A stretch of DNA of 64,000 nucleotides. It comes from Alisma plantago-aquatica. Taxonomy: Eukaryota > Streptophyta > Magnoliopsida > Alismatales > Alismataceae. Position numbers and translations under genes: made by a program. Positions 1 through 13,302 of this stretch are shown piece by piece; positions within the stretch are counted from its first letter, which is position 1; each line of letters opens with the position of its first letter. The notes beneath the pieces are model-generated. The model saw only the letters and a program-made list of their open reading frames with translations. It did no database searches and was not told the DNA's origin. The stretch covers positions 742,942,556-743,006,555 of the forward strand of contig OY856413.1 of the NCBI GenBank assembly GCA_963693085.1, given 5' to 3'.

Positions 1-1645
1 TACCTCACATAAAAGATTGAGTTTTAAAAGCATGAACTTGATACAATTATGCCTTCAAATCTTAACTTGAATAATCTTGAATAAAATGCTTAATTTTAGA
101 CCCTAATGAAAAATAATGAACTCCATTGGGGGTAATTGGTGATTATTGGGGGAAAGTTAAGTCATGTATATACTCATAACTTGTTGAAAATATATAACCA
201 TGATGTTAATTGAAAGTATGTAAATGTCCCTGAGAAATTGATAGCCTAGATTTTGATAACACACCTTGAGATTGTATGAATACATGAGCAAAACCCTAAT
301 TTCATAGGGATAAGAGGTGTGGAACCTTGATGTAAAGATGATGTCGTAATATGATAAAAACCCCAAGTAATATGTATATATATTTGATATGGATACTCCT
401 TGATGATGACAACCTAAGTTTGTACCCCATAGTGTTGGATGCCTTGACACCTAGGTTTGGTTGCCTAAACACGATGAATATGAACTTTGACCTTATTTGT
501 GATCTTGGACAAATTTCGAGGATGGAATTTCTTTTAAGGAGAGAAGAATGTGACAAGTTCAATTTTGTATCTCCTAATTGTACTATTTCTCTCTCATAAA
601 GTGGGTTCTTATTCAATTTGATGTCAAAGTCATTGCTATAGTGTGGTGATACTCCAATTTGATCACAACAATGCTCAATTTTACTAATGTGACATTAAAT
701 TGCATATTGAAATATGTACCCATCTTGCAAGTGGAATTGAAACCCATAATTGTACCCACATCAATATATAATGAACATCATGTTGTAGAGATTTTAAAAT
801 ATAAATTCAATGGCACACAAAATCACCTAATTTGGGGTTTCCTAGTCCAAGTTATGAGATATTGAAAATTGTCTTGATTTACTCTTGATTTAGTTCGAAT
901 TTAATCTTTTAGGTGTGATGGACCAGACAACTTCTGGGCCAAGCAAGGGGGTGCAGCCCAACCTCCACCCCCACTTTGCCAAATCCTAATGTGCCTCTCT
1001 TTTTGGCTGTTAGATCTTGGATCCAAGATCTGATAGTCCTTAGTCATCTTCCTCCTTGGTCCATATGCATTGTAGCATTGCTTTTCAACCAACCAATAGG
1101 CACCATTCTCGACCCCTTTACATACAATTGGCTAATGAAACCTTCCTCATTCCTCACTCTTGCCTTTCCCATCTCTTTTACCTTGATCCATGCTTCCTTC
1201 TCCTAGTTGCATGTGCCATGGCAGCTGCCACGGACAACGGTTTAAGCATTTGCACCCTAGGTGTCGTCGATATTTTGAGGCCATCCCCTAACTTGTGACA
1301 CCATGTCGAACCTAGGCAAGCACATCATGTGATGAGATTGTCCTCCCTATTTCCCTTCTTGTGTGATCTAGTGAGTAGTAATGAAATTGGCCGTCGTGAC
1401 AAGGCAAGATTTGCACAGATGGATGGCAGATGGAAGCCACACACCACAATGATGGAGAGTGGTATGAGACCGCAGGATGATTGTTGGACAGTTGGCTAGT
1501 GACCTGGGGATGCTAGGCGGTGCGGTGTCAACAAATAGCCATGGTGCACATGGCCAAGGACCCCTCTCATGAGCATGCTTGAGGGTGTGTGATGTGAGCT
1601 CTAGATCAGATATGGGTGGCCTAGATCAGTAGCATGATTTTATAA
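1..1645. other. Unassigned AT-rich intergenic DNA
   Basis: I recognise no gene, RNA or element ends here. Short open frames exist on both strands but none resembles a known protein and all are of the length expected by chance. A somewhat GC-richer patch lies at about 905-1300. The stretch ends where a TGTAACACCCC-type LTR start appears at 1646, so it is probably the flank or host sequence of element D. Confidence 0.5.
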
Positions 1646-3406
1646 TGTAACACCCCTCATACCCCTATAGTTTAATTCACATATTCAAAAATTGATATAT
1701 CCCAAACCTTTGGCCAAAACATGTAATCCAATATGTCATTTTGATCAAGACTATGATATATACACATTATATAAGGTTTCAGACTCTAGTTTCAATGTTT
1801 ATTTCTCTATTTCTTTAAAAGTAGCTAACTTTGATCATATTGTTAGACTAATGCATGATTATGTTAACGCTGGAATCTGTATTGCACCCCTACACTCATA
1901 ACCATCAAATTAGTAATTTTGTTCACTCTTGAGTACTTATGGGTCCCTAACCATCCTTTGTTCCCACTAGTTGAATCTAATGCACATTTATCTCTTGGCT
2001 GGGGCTTTAAATGTATGATCTTGATTAATATTGTAATATTGTTTCTTTTTTACATGTAACCCCACCCAAATCTTGAAATCAATAGTTGGTGACCCTATTT
2101 AGAACAAGGACCAACCTCTAACAACCTTTTTCTACGTTCCATCCTTATGACACCTAATGCATTTATGTGCCCCATATATGACTATGATTGATTTTACTTG
2201 ATGCAAATGATGTTATTGACCCCCTTGGTGCCTCACACTATGTTAGATCTAAAAAATCAATAATATTGTGGTGGGTTGTGACCTTAATGGCTAAGGCCAA
2301 CCCCTTTGTGATATGATAATGTATGTGACTTTAATTCACCCATTTTGACTTCTTATGTGACACATATAACTTGTTTTTGTTCTTGTGGCCCTACACTTAT
2401 AAATAACTAAATCATTTACTATACCCTTCCACATTAGAGTTGATTGTAATATTCTTGGTCTCTTTGTTTTGGAGGTTCACCAAGTCCTATGTTGACGACC
2501 CCTAATGGTGTAAGTAATCCATGTTGATAGTTGAATCGTTGTTGTTGGTACCAATGTTTAGTATGATGCGTAGACATGGGGACATCCACCTAGCCTTGTG
2601 TTGCTACTTATGTCACTACCATGCTGGTTTAAATCATCTTTTATAATTGGTCCTCACATCTTGATGAACCATGACCTTGTTGCTCAATTATGAGTCTTTT
2701 GACCCATGTTGTACATAAGTAACATGAATCTTGTAATAATCACATAAAATAGATGATTTATATGAATGGAATGAAACTTGAATGCCTCTAAAATAGTAAA
2801 AGATCATCAAATGCACTAATAAGCAACTTTGAACTTAACTTGTCCAAAACCTTAAAAACGAAGACAGTTAGGGTTAAAGATAAAAATCTAATATATGTAT
2901 GTAATCTTGCACTTAATTAGGTGGTTGCTTGTGATCTAGATGGTCAAGGTTAAGCTATAAAATCCCTAAATCGGGTACAACCTTTAATAATTATATGACT
3001 ATGTCTTTCTTGCTTGAACCGTGATACATAAGTATGCATGTTTAGTTGCTCAAATATTTCCATGTAGTACTCTATATTGTACTCGATGAATGTTTCGTTG
3101 ATTATATAACTCACATACATAATTTAACCTTGTACTCTTGCCTATTCTCTCAAGGTTAGGATACAATGTTGGGCACCCTACTTGAGTTGTCAAGATAGGG
3201 CAGACCATGTCAGTAAAAAGGGATAGCTAATTTTGATCGCCCTTATAGACCCTTACGATGGAAAGTGGACAAAGGCCTTATGATATATGTCATTATTGGT
3301 GTAATTGGAGTAAAATGAAATAAAACATGGGCTCTCATTTTTTGAAGAGCTTAACTTGTTTATTCTTATTTGTTTACTTTTGTAACTCTTTTTTAATTAT
3401 GCAAAG

Positions 3407-3408
<2 letters not shown>

Positions 3409-3467
<59 letters not shown>
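3409..3467. repeat. (TA)n microsatellite
   Basis: This is an uninterrupted run of about 29 TA dinucleotides inside element D. It carries no other information and is a likely site of length polymorphism. Confidence 0.97.
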
Positions 3468-3469
<2 letters not shown>

Positions 3470-5381
3470 TCCCTGTACTCAACTCCTCGTGTGTTGACCT
3501 ACTAGTTTCATGTATGTTTTAGGTTTAGAGATGGTATGGAGTGGATGTCTTGTTGAGATATGTTCTGGTATACTTGTTATAGATCCATGTTTAGTGTACA
3601 CAAATAGACTTGTAAAATGTATTTTCAAATTGTAATTGGGTTATATAATAAAGAATATTTTTATAATATATCTTATTGAATGTTGAGATTATGTTGGTGC
3701 TTTCATCTTGGTACTTGTTCATGTAGGCTAAGCTTTCACGCTTATGCATTTGTGCTTTGATAATACTAGGCTAGGGATGGACGCTCGAGCCCTTCATCCA
3801 TTAATTGTAGTCATTTAGAGATTGGATTTGAGTAATAAACAATTTTGTGATAGAGATAATCACCTACCTCTCGACAACTAAGGATAGAGGAACTATGAAT
3901 CCTCTCTCTTGCAATCCCTCTTTCAGCCTCTCTGATTGTCAAAACTTATGGAATCACTCCTTTAAGTCTGGGAGATTGAGATCTTTTCAATGACCCTTAA
4001 TTTGTGTGTCACTATGGAAGGAACAAGAAATGCTCAAATTCCTCTCATTTACCTCCTCTCCTTGATTTGAAGTAACACTTCAAGGAACCTCAAGCCTATA
4101 GAAGGTTATTGAAGGACACATGGAACCCTAAACATGTATCTCTAACTACGAATTGGAACCGAATCATACCTAGCCTCTTAGACCTTTCCCCTAGTCAGCG
4201 TCGACCTTTGCCACCTCTTCCCCCTTGCCTCAAACCCCCTGTCATAATTTGGGACCTCGACTAAATTTGATTGTCTCATTGAGACCAACTAGAGCATCTT
4301 TGCCCCCCCCCCGAGGTCCCATCCTTCAGAACCCCTTCTCTCCAACGAACCCTTCTACTACGGGCTACTCCTCCTCACAATCTACTCAAGCAATGAAGAA
4401 GAGTAGGAGCTATTTGATCTCCTTGCATTTAGCCTTTGACCCAAGAAAACAACCAATACTCCACCACACAACCTCTCTCTTCCTATTCAAGTAAGTGGAG
4501 GTAATAAAAAACATCCATAAGATCTCTTCTATACTACCATGATCTAATTTCTCATGTCCCTAGATATCCAACAACAAAAAGGTATAGCCCCCTCTCTCAC
4601 ATATATTGCAGGAAAATCCCCATAACTTAGAAAAATCATAGAAAATCCACCTTAACTCCAAAAATGCCACAAGTACTTTAAGGCCCCTGACCTAGCTTGG
4701 TGCTTATTTGTGCTTGCTTTGCTTAATAACTTTCTTAAACCTTAATCTAATCTCTTGAGACGGATTAATAACATGTGACAAGATTATGTTTTTAGTTTGG
4801 TATTTTTGGTTGATGTTTGAGCTAGTTGTGCTTGTGTTGGACCAAGTTGTAATTTACCCATGTTGAAGGTCGATCTTGCAATTTGTCACATATAGTTTGT
4901 TCCTTTTTTGCCTTAGCATAATGAGGGAGAGAATGATGCTTTGGGGTGCCTTGTTGGACCTTGGTTGATGAGGTGGCATCATGAGATGATATTAGGGTTT
5001 GCATGGATGCTTGAGTTTGATGGTGTTTCGACCTTGTATGTTGGTTTTGAGGTGTTGTGACTGCAACACTCTCTTGGTTGATGTTGTTTCAACCTAGTTC
5101 CTTGGGCAAGTGTCTTGGATAGCTAGGGTTTGGCTTTGGTGGAGTGTTGTGACCATTTGGATTTGGTGACCTAGTATAGTGGTCGCTACATGGCATTTCC
5201 TTGTTTTTGTTGCAACCTAGGGGTGTAGTGAACCTAAGTGGTTGCTACACTACCTTGTTTTTATCACCCTCTCTTGCATGCATGTCTAGAGTGCTTGCAT
5301 GGCTGATCCTTTGGTGGTATGTGTCCTTTTGGTGCTCTTATATCTTGACACCTCACATCTTTACCTCCTTCTACACTTGAG

Positions 5382-5389
5382 TATATAAA
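5382..5389 (+). promoter_or_regulatory. Candidate TATA box of LTR D
   Basis: TATATAAA sits in 'cttgagtatataaaccctctc', followed by a CT-rich stretch as in plant core promoters. About 550 bases downstream is a block (about 5931-5944, 'agggttatataac') that resembles blocks downstream of the TATA boxes in the LTRs of A and B. Activity is inferred. Confidence 0.4.
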
Positions 5390-8300
5390 CCCTCTCTTTC
5401 ACATGCAAGTATCTCTTTTAGCTCTTTTCTTCCTCTCTTATCCCTTGTGTTTATTCTTGATCTTAGTGGAGCAAGAGAAGGTGTTGATCTTGGGGCTTGG
5501 TGGCTGATCTTCTCTTGCGTGTTGTAATCTTGAGCTTGATCATCTTCTTTGTGGTGGTTTTTGGTGATCTTTGATCTTGATAAGTGGTTCTACACCTTTG
5601 ATCTTGTTTCCTTCGAACCTTACCTTCTTCCTTCCTTCTTCCTTTCTTTTCCTGAGATTATGGACTATCATGGTGGCTATCTTGAGGATATTCTCTGCAT
5701 AAAGGTCGAGACTATGGTTTGACCATGGTATACCTAAGTGAGATGAAGTTTTCCTCTTTCTTCTCTCTTGTTTGACATAGGGTTTGTGTTTGCTTCTTCT
5801 TGAGCTTCTCTTTGACTTGGTGTGATCCTCTCTTCTTCAGGTGACCTTGTGTCTATGGAGTTGATCCAAGGTTGGAGTTCCTTCTCTCTTTTGGATCTTG
5901 TGGCTTTGGAGCATGACCTTCATCTTAAGGAGGGTTATATAACTTTCCCCTCTACTATTATTGCACCATTATCTTGTTTGCATGTTGCTGATTTCATATC
6001 TATAACATGAACCTCGTATTCTAGGTGATGTTATTATAATCTAGGGTTTAAGATTTTGAAGTATTCTTGCATGGATTACTCTTTCTCCTAAACCATAATT
6101 TCATGCACCCAATCTCTAAGTGATAGTGGAGTTTTTGTTCCTTACATGCAACATGATTCTTAGTTTTATCACTATGTTATTTTTCGACCATATTATGATG
6201 TTGGAGGTTTTGATCTTTGGTTACATGAGTCAGACACATGGTTTTCCTTCTATCATCATGATTTACCATGTTTACCTTGTGGTGTTTGTTTTTACAGTTT
6301 TTTATGGTCATCTTTGCATGGAGTTTTCCCCTTAGTGATGCTTAGTTTTCTTAATGGTTATCATTTTCTTTGATCATGGCTTAGTTCTATTTTGGAGTTG
6401 GTTATGCTCTATTGGGAGTGGGCTGACCTTGTGGTCGTTACACTCACTTTGGTGCTTGAGGTTGCTACATGTTGATGGGGTGTTGTCGGTACAACAAACC
6501 CTAACCCTAATGGGTGGTCGCTACACATGTTTGAGATTGAGTTTGGCTGCTACATATGGATTCTTTTAGCTGGTCACTACACCTAGTCTTCTTGCAGTCG
6601 CAACATCTTGTCTAGTTGGTTTGGTCGCTACACACATATGTTTTGGTCTCAACATATGTGTTGACCTAGTAGGTCGCTACACATGAGTAATAAGTGATGG
6701 TCGCTACATCTTGTCTCTTAAATGGTTGATACATAATGATGTTTTGAATGTTTTAATGATCCTAATTATGATGCTTAATCCTAGTGTGCTCCAAGAATGT
6801 GGGAGATTATGTACCTAGGGTTTAATGACAAGTATTGAAATGGAAACCCTAATCGGCTATATGAGAAACCATAACCCTAATTTCAAGTGTATGATGTATT
6901 TGTTGAGCTTGCTTGAATGAATAGCATGATTTGATGTTTTCTCTCTCCTACTTGTGTAATCCTAACCTTGCAGTTGGAATAAATGACATAGCTAGTGAAT
7001 GTTATGGTGTGTTTGATATGACACAGGGTGATGAGTATGAGCCTTTATGAGGCATGATGAGATAATGATGATGTGTAGGAACTGTGTGTTTTTGGTCTTA
7101 TGACCTAGCAGAGGATCAGTGCCTAGTGTGAGGTGGTATCCTCTAGTAATGAGATGAGGGACTACTATCCCCTAGTGATGTGATAATGTGGATGACCCTG
7201 TATGGCAGTGATATCAAGTGATGATGTGACAAGTTTGTACCTCATACGTTTTATATCTTCTGGTGTTGTACTTTTACCCTCACTTTGTAGAATTTGATTA
7301 TAGTTTGTATGTTACAACTTGATTGATGCTAAAAGATACCCAATTGTCTTAACTAATCAAGTAAAACCCTAATCATGTAGTACCTTGTGCCATAGATCCA
7401 TTCCAGAGTCAAAACTTTGTTGAATGGGGAAATCAGCATTCCCACTGTAAACCCGGAGTGCATACTATTGAGTATGTGAGGTGCAAGTGACTATGTGTCC
7501 ATGGCATCTATATCCCAAGTGTTTTGAGAACAACTACAGTTGGGTCTTGGTGATGTGATGTGATATGATGTGATAGAGGACAGTTGCAGTTGTACCTTAG
7601 TGATTGGGTTATATACCATGGTTTCTAGCGTTGTGACATGTATGATGGCTAGTTGTTTACAGGATTATACCTATGACTATAAGTTGTTGTCTACAAGATT
7701 ATAGCTTTGACTATAAGTTCTTGTTTTGCAGTTTGACTGATATGTCACTACAGTGCAGACTCAAACTGGTCGAATAGTGTAGGAGAAGATCATAGATTCT
7801 GGTGCTCCGTAGATCTTGTATGGCAATGATTTTGACTTAGCAATGGTGAGTTGGATTTGGCTGGTATGACTCAAATCCTCAGGGCAAATAAAAATTGTAA
7901 TATGACCATGTAGTATATTTGCTTAGGGTCAAATATGGTTCACATTGGATGACCCCTTTGCCTTGTTTCTTAAATTGTTTAGTTTATAATTTTTATACAT
8001 GTTCTTCATATTCCTTCTTAAAGTATATGATGTATAACTGGTCAGTTGTACTTGCCTAAACTACTTAATCAATGTTAACTACTTTGTTTATATCATTTAG
8101 CTAAATCTGCTCATCCTGATAATAATGTTATCTTCCTGCTTTAATGTATTTGTGCTTATAATGTTGTGGCAGAGAGTTATATCTATCGTTGGGACGTTGG
8201 TCTCACCCTGTGGGTTTCCACATCTTTTAGGTGGTTGTGCACAATGTGGTAGAGATCGTGCGGTTGAGGCTGAGCAGTAGTTTTTTAAGGTTGGATACGC

Positions 8301-8657
8301 TGCTAGTGTTTTGTAGTAGAGCCCTATGTGTCATCCACATACTCTCAAGTCCTCGGGGTGTTTTTTATATGTTGTCCATCGATATGAGTTTTGGGCAGTA
8401 TTTCATGGTTGTACAAATATGGATTGTATATGTGAACAGGTTATCATATGTGAACATGTGGTGGCTAGTTAGCCAGTGAATAGTGATATGTAATATCCTT
8501 TGGCATGTTATATGATACAGGTGGCTCAATGCTTGGACTCTGATGTAATATGTTTCCGTGTTTGAGGTTATATGGAATCAGATTTAATTTATCCTATTTT
8601 ATGGTAATCTGGATGTTTAGTATTAGTTCCAAGCTTTGTTTTGAGTTATCTCGTTCA

Positions 8658-9816
8658 TGTGGCATCAGTTGTCACAAGTACTCTAAGTTAATCAGAGAAA
8701 CATGAGGAATACAAAAATGGTTGCAGAGGCTATATCTAGTCCTCATTCTTGATATCCCAAAATATCATCATCTCAAAAACATTTTGAAATTGGTTAATGT
8801 TCCAATGAAGATGATTATTATTCTACGGCCCCAATGCTAGTGAAATCAGTAATCTTACTATCTTGCATCATCTATTTTAGATATATCCACTTTTCTTGTG
8901 ATGACACTAAGAATGCCTTGAATCATGATGAAACATGTAAATTGGGTTAGTTTACCTAGTCTGAATCTTTATGTGATAAAACTCTAATTTTGATAACATA
9001 AAGAGACTAATGTTCCCTGAAATTTGGGTTTAATATTAAAACCAAGTACAAGTCCATTTAGGACTGACCATGTGAGAAAATAATGATATCCCTAGTATGA
9101 ATGTATGTTTCCCTTAATTTATGAAGATATAAATAAAGGGGTTTAAGGTTCAACATGATAGTTTGGGGTCTCTAACTCTAGATAGAGGATCCATGGAACC
9201 AAACCCTAATAGTAAAACCAAACTTGAAACCAGACCTCAAGACCCTAAGAGAAGGACTTTTGAGGGTTGTTAACACTTGCATGCTATACATTGATTTTCA
9301 GATTAAATCATTACCGGTCATACTACTTGAGTAGATTTGTAAATATCCTTTCCCCGAGTTAGGTCCTTGGTTTAATTTTGAGTACTCTCCCTTAACTGTG
9401 CTTTGCTTGCAAGGATTCCTAGAGTTTAATCTTACTGCATGATTTCCTTGGTTGTTTTAATACTTGCAATTCATAAAGGTATGTGTATTTCTTATATATC
9501 CAAGATGGTACTTGAACCTGACAAGGGTGACATAGAGATATAAATACTCCCAGAATATTATGAACAATCACTATGAGACTGACCAACCAATCTAATAAGG
9601 TGACGAGATCCCATCCGTTGGATAATCATCATGGAGCCCATTATTGGGACAATCACTAAGGAGCCCATTGCTAGGTCAGATTCCGTAGAGTTCATTGTTG
9701 TAACAATGAGTGGTATAATAAATAAGATGGAATAAACATATATTGAAATGAATTTAATCGTTTATTACTTCCACATTTTGATCTTACACTTATATATACA
9801 CATGTATGTATATATA
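8658..9816. other. Unrecognised DNA after LTR D
   Basis: The first 50 bases contain a degenerate primer-binding site and a leader ('ctctaagttaatcagagaaac') that resembles the leader after the primer site in element A. This suggests the start of D's internal region. No gag or pol motif is visible beyond it, and the stretch ends at the MITE-like element. Confidence 0.4.
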
Positions 9817-10141
9817 GGGGATGTATTCATTACCTAGTTGGGTAACATAAATTAGTTACTTATCGATTCTGGTTACATCCTCAGTATTCTGGTTATAATT
9901 TTAGCATTTTGGTTACTAATTTTTTCTCTTGGTTATAGTTCCGAGTGGAGATGTTTTTTTCTTTCAAGAATGTACTTTTTACTATTTCCAGCGACCAAAG
10001 TACAAACTTGATGTTGTTTCTACAAAATGAGTCTTTGTATTAAAAGTTTGGTCATCTCATTATAGTTTGGTTCCTTCCTATCACAAAACTGGATCCACAT
10101 GTAACTAGCCTTAGTTACCTAACTCGGGTAACGAATACATG

Positions 10142-10144
<3 letters not shown>
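9817..10144. mobile_element. MITE-like element with about 40 bp inverted ends
   Basis: The left end (GGGGATGTATTCATTACC, then GGGTAAC and TAGTTAC) is matched in inverted order by the right end. Read on the minus strand the right end is GGCCATGTATTCGTTACC, then AGGTAAC and TAGTTAC. The 328-base element has no coding capacity. Both flanks are TA-rich (TATATA on the left, a long AT run on the right), so the target duplication cannot be fixed and the superfamily is left open. Confidence 0.6.

Positions 10145-10187
<43 letters not shown>
10145..10187. repeat. (AT)n microsatellite
   Basis: This is an AT dinucleotide run directly abutting the right end of the MITE-like element. Insertion into, or expansion of, an AT run would explain why the target duplication is obscured. 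Confidence 0.95.
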
Positions 10188-10189
<2 letters not shown>

Positions 10190-10559
10190 CATTTTTGGTT
10201 GTACCCGAATACACAACATGCAATTATGTTGGCCTACATTTTTTGTTGGTGTTTTAAGTTTACCTCAAATTTAAAGATGGAGATATGGACTTCAAGGGGA
10301 TAATTCACAATATGTGAAGTTGATGACATACTGAGGATTATCTACATAGTTCATTTCTAGAATAAATAGTAATTTCTCTTTAACCATGGTTTATGTAACT
10401 CTATAGAGGAATTCTTATATTTCCTACTCATGTAAATAATAACTTGTTTTGGAATTATTAATAAGTATTTGTTGTTTATTATCAATATGGATCCCTAAAG
10501 TACAAGATAATTTCCCTTGCCTCTCTGATCCACATGTAATGAGGATAAAGGGAGGAGGG

Positions 10560-11003
10560 GGTAATTGCAAAATTACACCTTATGGACATGCTATGCTCAA
10601 TGATGAGTTTAGATAATCTTCTTACATCCTTTTGGGGATGTGCTCTTAAAATCACCACATTTACACTTAACCACATACCTTCTAAATAGGTTCAAAAGGT
10701 AGATGCATACCTTCTAAATCATTTTAAAATACATTGTATGAGATGTGAAATGGTAGACGTCCCAATATGTCTTTTATGAAAGTTTGGGGTTGTGAAGCTT
10801 ATGTGTAGAATAGTTTTGTGAGAAGTTTGGACCCAAATTGGATAATCTGTATTGGATACCCAAAGAAAACTAGGGGTTATTACTTCTAAATTCCATGTAA
10901 CAACAAATTATATGTTTTTAGAATTGTTGCATTCCTTGAAAAAAGAATTCAATTCAAAGGAACCAGTGGGAGGAATATAGATCTTGAGAATTTCAAGTCC
11001 AAC
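10560..11003 (+). pseudogene. Copia integrase, C-terminal remnant
   Basis: Broken frames read 'LMDMLCSMMS', 'TSFWGCALKITT' and 'NTLYEM*NGRRPNMSFMK', then 'VWGCEAYV' and 'YPKKTRGYYF'. These are typical of the integrase C-terminal region of plant copia polyproteins ('...TPYEIWxGRRPN...VWGC...GYPKExxGY...'). Several stops and frameshifts make it non-functional. The remnant ends at the AAAAT duplication of the inserted solo LTR, and its sense resumes after 23968. Confidence 0.75.
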
Positions 11004-13293
11004 AAAATTATTGGGTTTTGTGGAGGCGACAGACGTAGCGGAAGCAACAATAAAATGTATTCACAGCTACCCTACAAGTAGATCTTATCGATAACATCAT
11101 ATTTAAAAAGAGGGTTAACGAGGTATACCTTGTCTTAGAGCAAGTCCGACGACGTCCATTCACCTGGTGATACACGTTGCTCCTTGCGTGCAAAGATGGT
11201 CATCGTCGACATCCTCCAAACATAGGCAACATAGCATCTACATCTCTACTTTGTCCACGCGGATGAACTATAACTCCATGTCGTGCTTCACAAGTAGAAG
11301 GGAACGAGTAGCCTTTTGTTTGATGATGTTCTAGTGTTGGTTTCTCTCCTTCTTTCTATCCTGGGGAAGATGATGGCTAGGGTACACGTACAAGAGTGTG
11401 TTCTCAAGAGTCATTATGATACAGTTGTCATGCCCCCTATAGATAGGAGATGAAAGGAAGTAGGCTTTCCCAAAACACTCATGTAAACAAAAGGGTTGCA
11501 GTTGTGTTTAAAATAAGCCACTTGTGGACCATTAAAAGAATATTAATTAATTAATCATACTAATTAATTAACTAATCTTCGTCATCAGTCTCTAGACAAT
11601 TTCCTTGGATAAGCCAGCCGATTTAACAAAGGAATCTAATTAATTGACTTAAACATTTTAACCAATTAACTAAGATTATATTCCTGGATTATTCTAGAAA
11701 ATTATCTAAATGTTTTAGTAATCAACTTAATTCAGAACATTTCCAATCACGTCCACAATTATACTCCTATTCCAAACACATCCTATGTGTGTGACCCAGT
11801 AGGCTCCAAATTACGTCAGAAGTGATAATCATAATCGTATTATGATTGTACAAGCACTGATTGGTATCTAGCAAGACTTCATTGCTACCCAAGTAATTAG
11901 AGAAGTTGGAGAACAACTTAGCCTACAAGATGTGATTGGTGTTACAGTGATTGTATGGTTCCTTTGTCCCTGATATCCGAATTAAGCTCAAGGTATAGAA
12001 TTTTCATCCTCTTTAACATTCAATCCATGTTCCTTGAACTAGAGCACACTGTCTGAGATATTGTAAGCTCAATATCACATATTGACTCACACCAGCATGG
12101 CCATGCATTTTTCAGTCTCGCTTATCAAGTGGCCACGATATCAAACTCCTATAGGAGGGACAAATTCCATCTACATCACTCATAGTCATCCCCATGTGTC
12201 ACAGTGCACCTGAGAACCACCTTTATGGCAACCCTTATTGGGGATCATAGTGGATGATGTTAAAGCACACTGAAAGGCATGTGATGAGTGTAGTTTTTCA
12301 GGTCTAAGAACCACAATCACCACCATCACTACAAGAGATGTTATAACCCCAATTTTTGGGTTCAATTGGTGAGAAATGCAATTTCTCATATTAAGGATAA
12401 TTGAACAAATAATGATGTGATTTGTTTTGAATAAATGGATTCCCTTCACAATAGCCTTGATTGGTTGCTTTGTGGGCTTTATTGGCTATTGCGCCCAATA
12501 ACAAGGAAATAACAAAGAAAATTCAATTAGTAATTGAATAATTGAATATTTGAGAAAAGAAATATGTAGAAACCTCTAGAAGGCAAATCCAAAGAGGATT
12601 TCGTGCCTCTTGGGTTCCTTGGGTACCAAGGAGACCAAGGTTACAAAAGAAGGCAATTAGAAAAGAAAAGGTTAAGTATTTCTTAATTAAGAAAGAAATT
12701 GGAAATTATGATAAAATGTGGAAAATGAGTGGAAAGAGGCATAAATGAGTTTTCTTGGTGAAAATTCGTATCCATGAGGTTTATAATAATAATAGGAATA
12801 ACAATAAGGAAAATAAAAGAGAAATAAAGATAAATCCTCAAAAAGAAATAATTTAATGAGAAAATAAACAAGATAATGTGAAATAATGCATATAGATGTA
12901 TCTAGAAGGATAATAAGTATCCTTAAAAAGTAATTTCGAAATAATAAAGTTTCTTGGGATCCAAGGAGTCCCAATAAAGAGGAAAGAAAGAGAAAATACC
13001 AAAATTGTAAAATAAGAGGATAATGTGTTGCATTATTAATTAATTATGAGGTATTGTTAAAAAGAAAGTAATTTTGATTGAAGGAAATAGAATTTCGTGT
13101 CAATGGATTAAAAAGCAAGGAAAGAGGGAATAAGTAAGAAGAAATAGAATTCTAATATATCAAGGATAAAGGATATCAAAGGAATAATAAATAAGAGAGA
13201 GAAAACTTGCTTTCTAAAGAAGGATTTGATTTCCTAATGGGACAAGACCTTGCAGCTTGATAGATGCACATCTTAGGGTGCGAAAACCCTCCC

Positions 13294-13302
13294 CTATAAA
13301 AG
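13294..13302 (+). promoter_or_regulatory. TATA box of left LTR C
   Basis: CTATAAAAG sits in 'cctcccctataaaagggg', a classic plant TATA context, and is identical in the partner LTR at 21067. Transcription would start about 30 bases downstream, just before the GC-rich leader. Confidence 0.72.

Larger units (their letters stand above)
1646..8657 (+). mobile_element. Old gypsy-type long LTR (element D)
   Basis: The stretch opens with TGTAACACCCCTCATACCCC, the LTR start style of plant chromodomain gypsy elements and close to the starts of elements A and B. Its last 1.3 kb (about 7320-8657) aligns by eye with the LTR 3' parts of B (38130-39526) and A (51400-52599). Shared landmarks are 'gatgctaaaaga', 'catagatcca', 'gagtatgtg' and 'tctcaccc', ending near 'ttttaggtgg'. 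A degenerate primer site (tggcatcag) follows at 8660. A TATA box lies at 5382. The right end and any flanking duplication are not clear, and no partner LTR is visible, so the element is probably truncated. The 7 kb length may include unrelated insertions. Confidence 0.5.

Noticed and set aside
4225..4494. Plus-strand frame of 89 codons, Pro/Ser-rich
   Set aside because: It sits in LTR D in a CT-rich stretch, has no motif, and has no counterpart in LTRs A or B.
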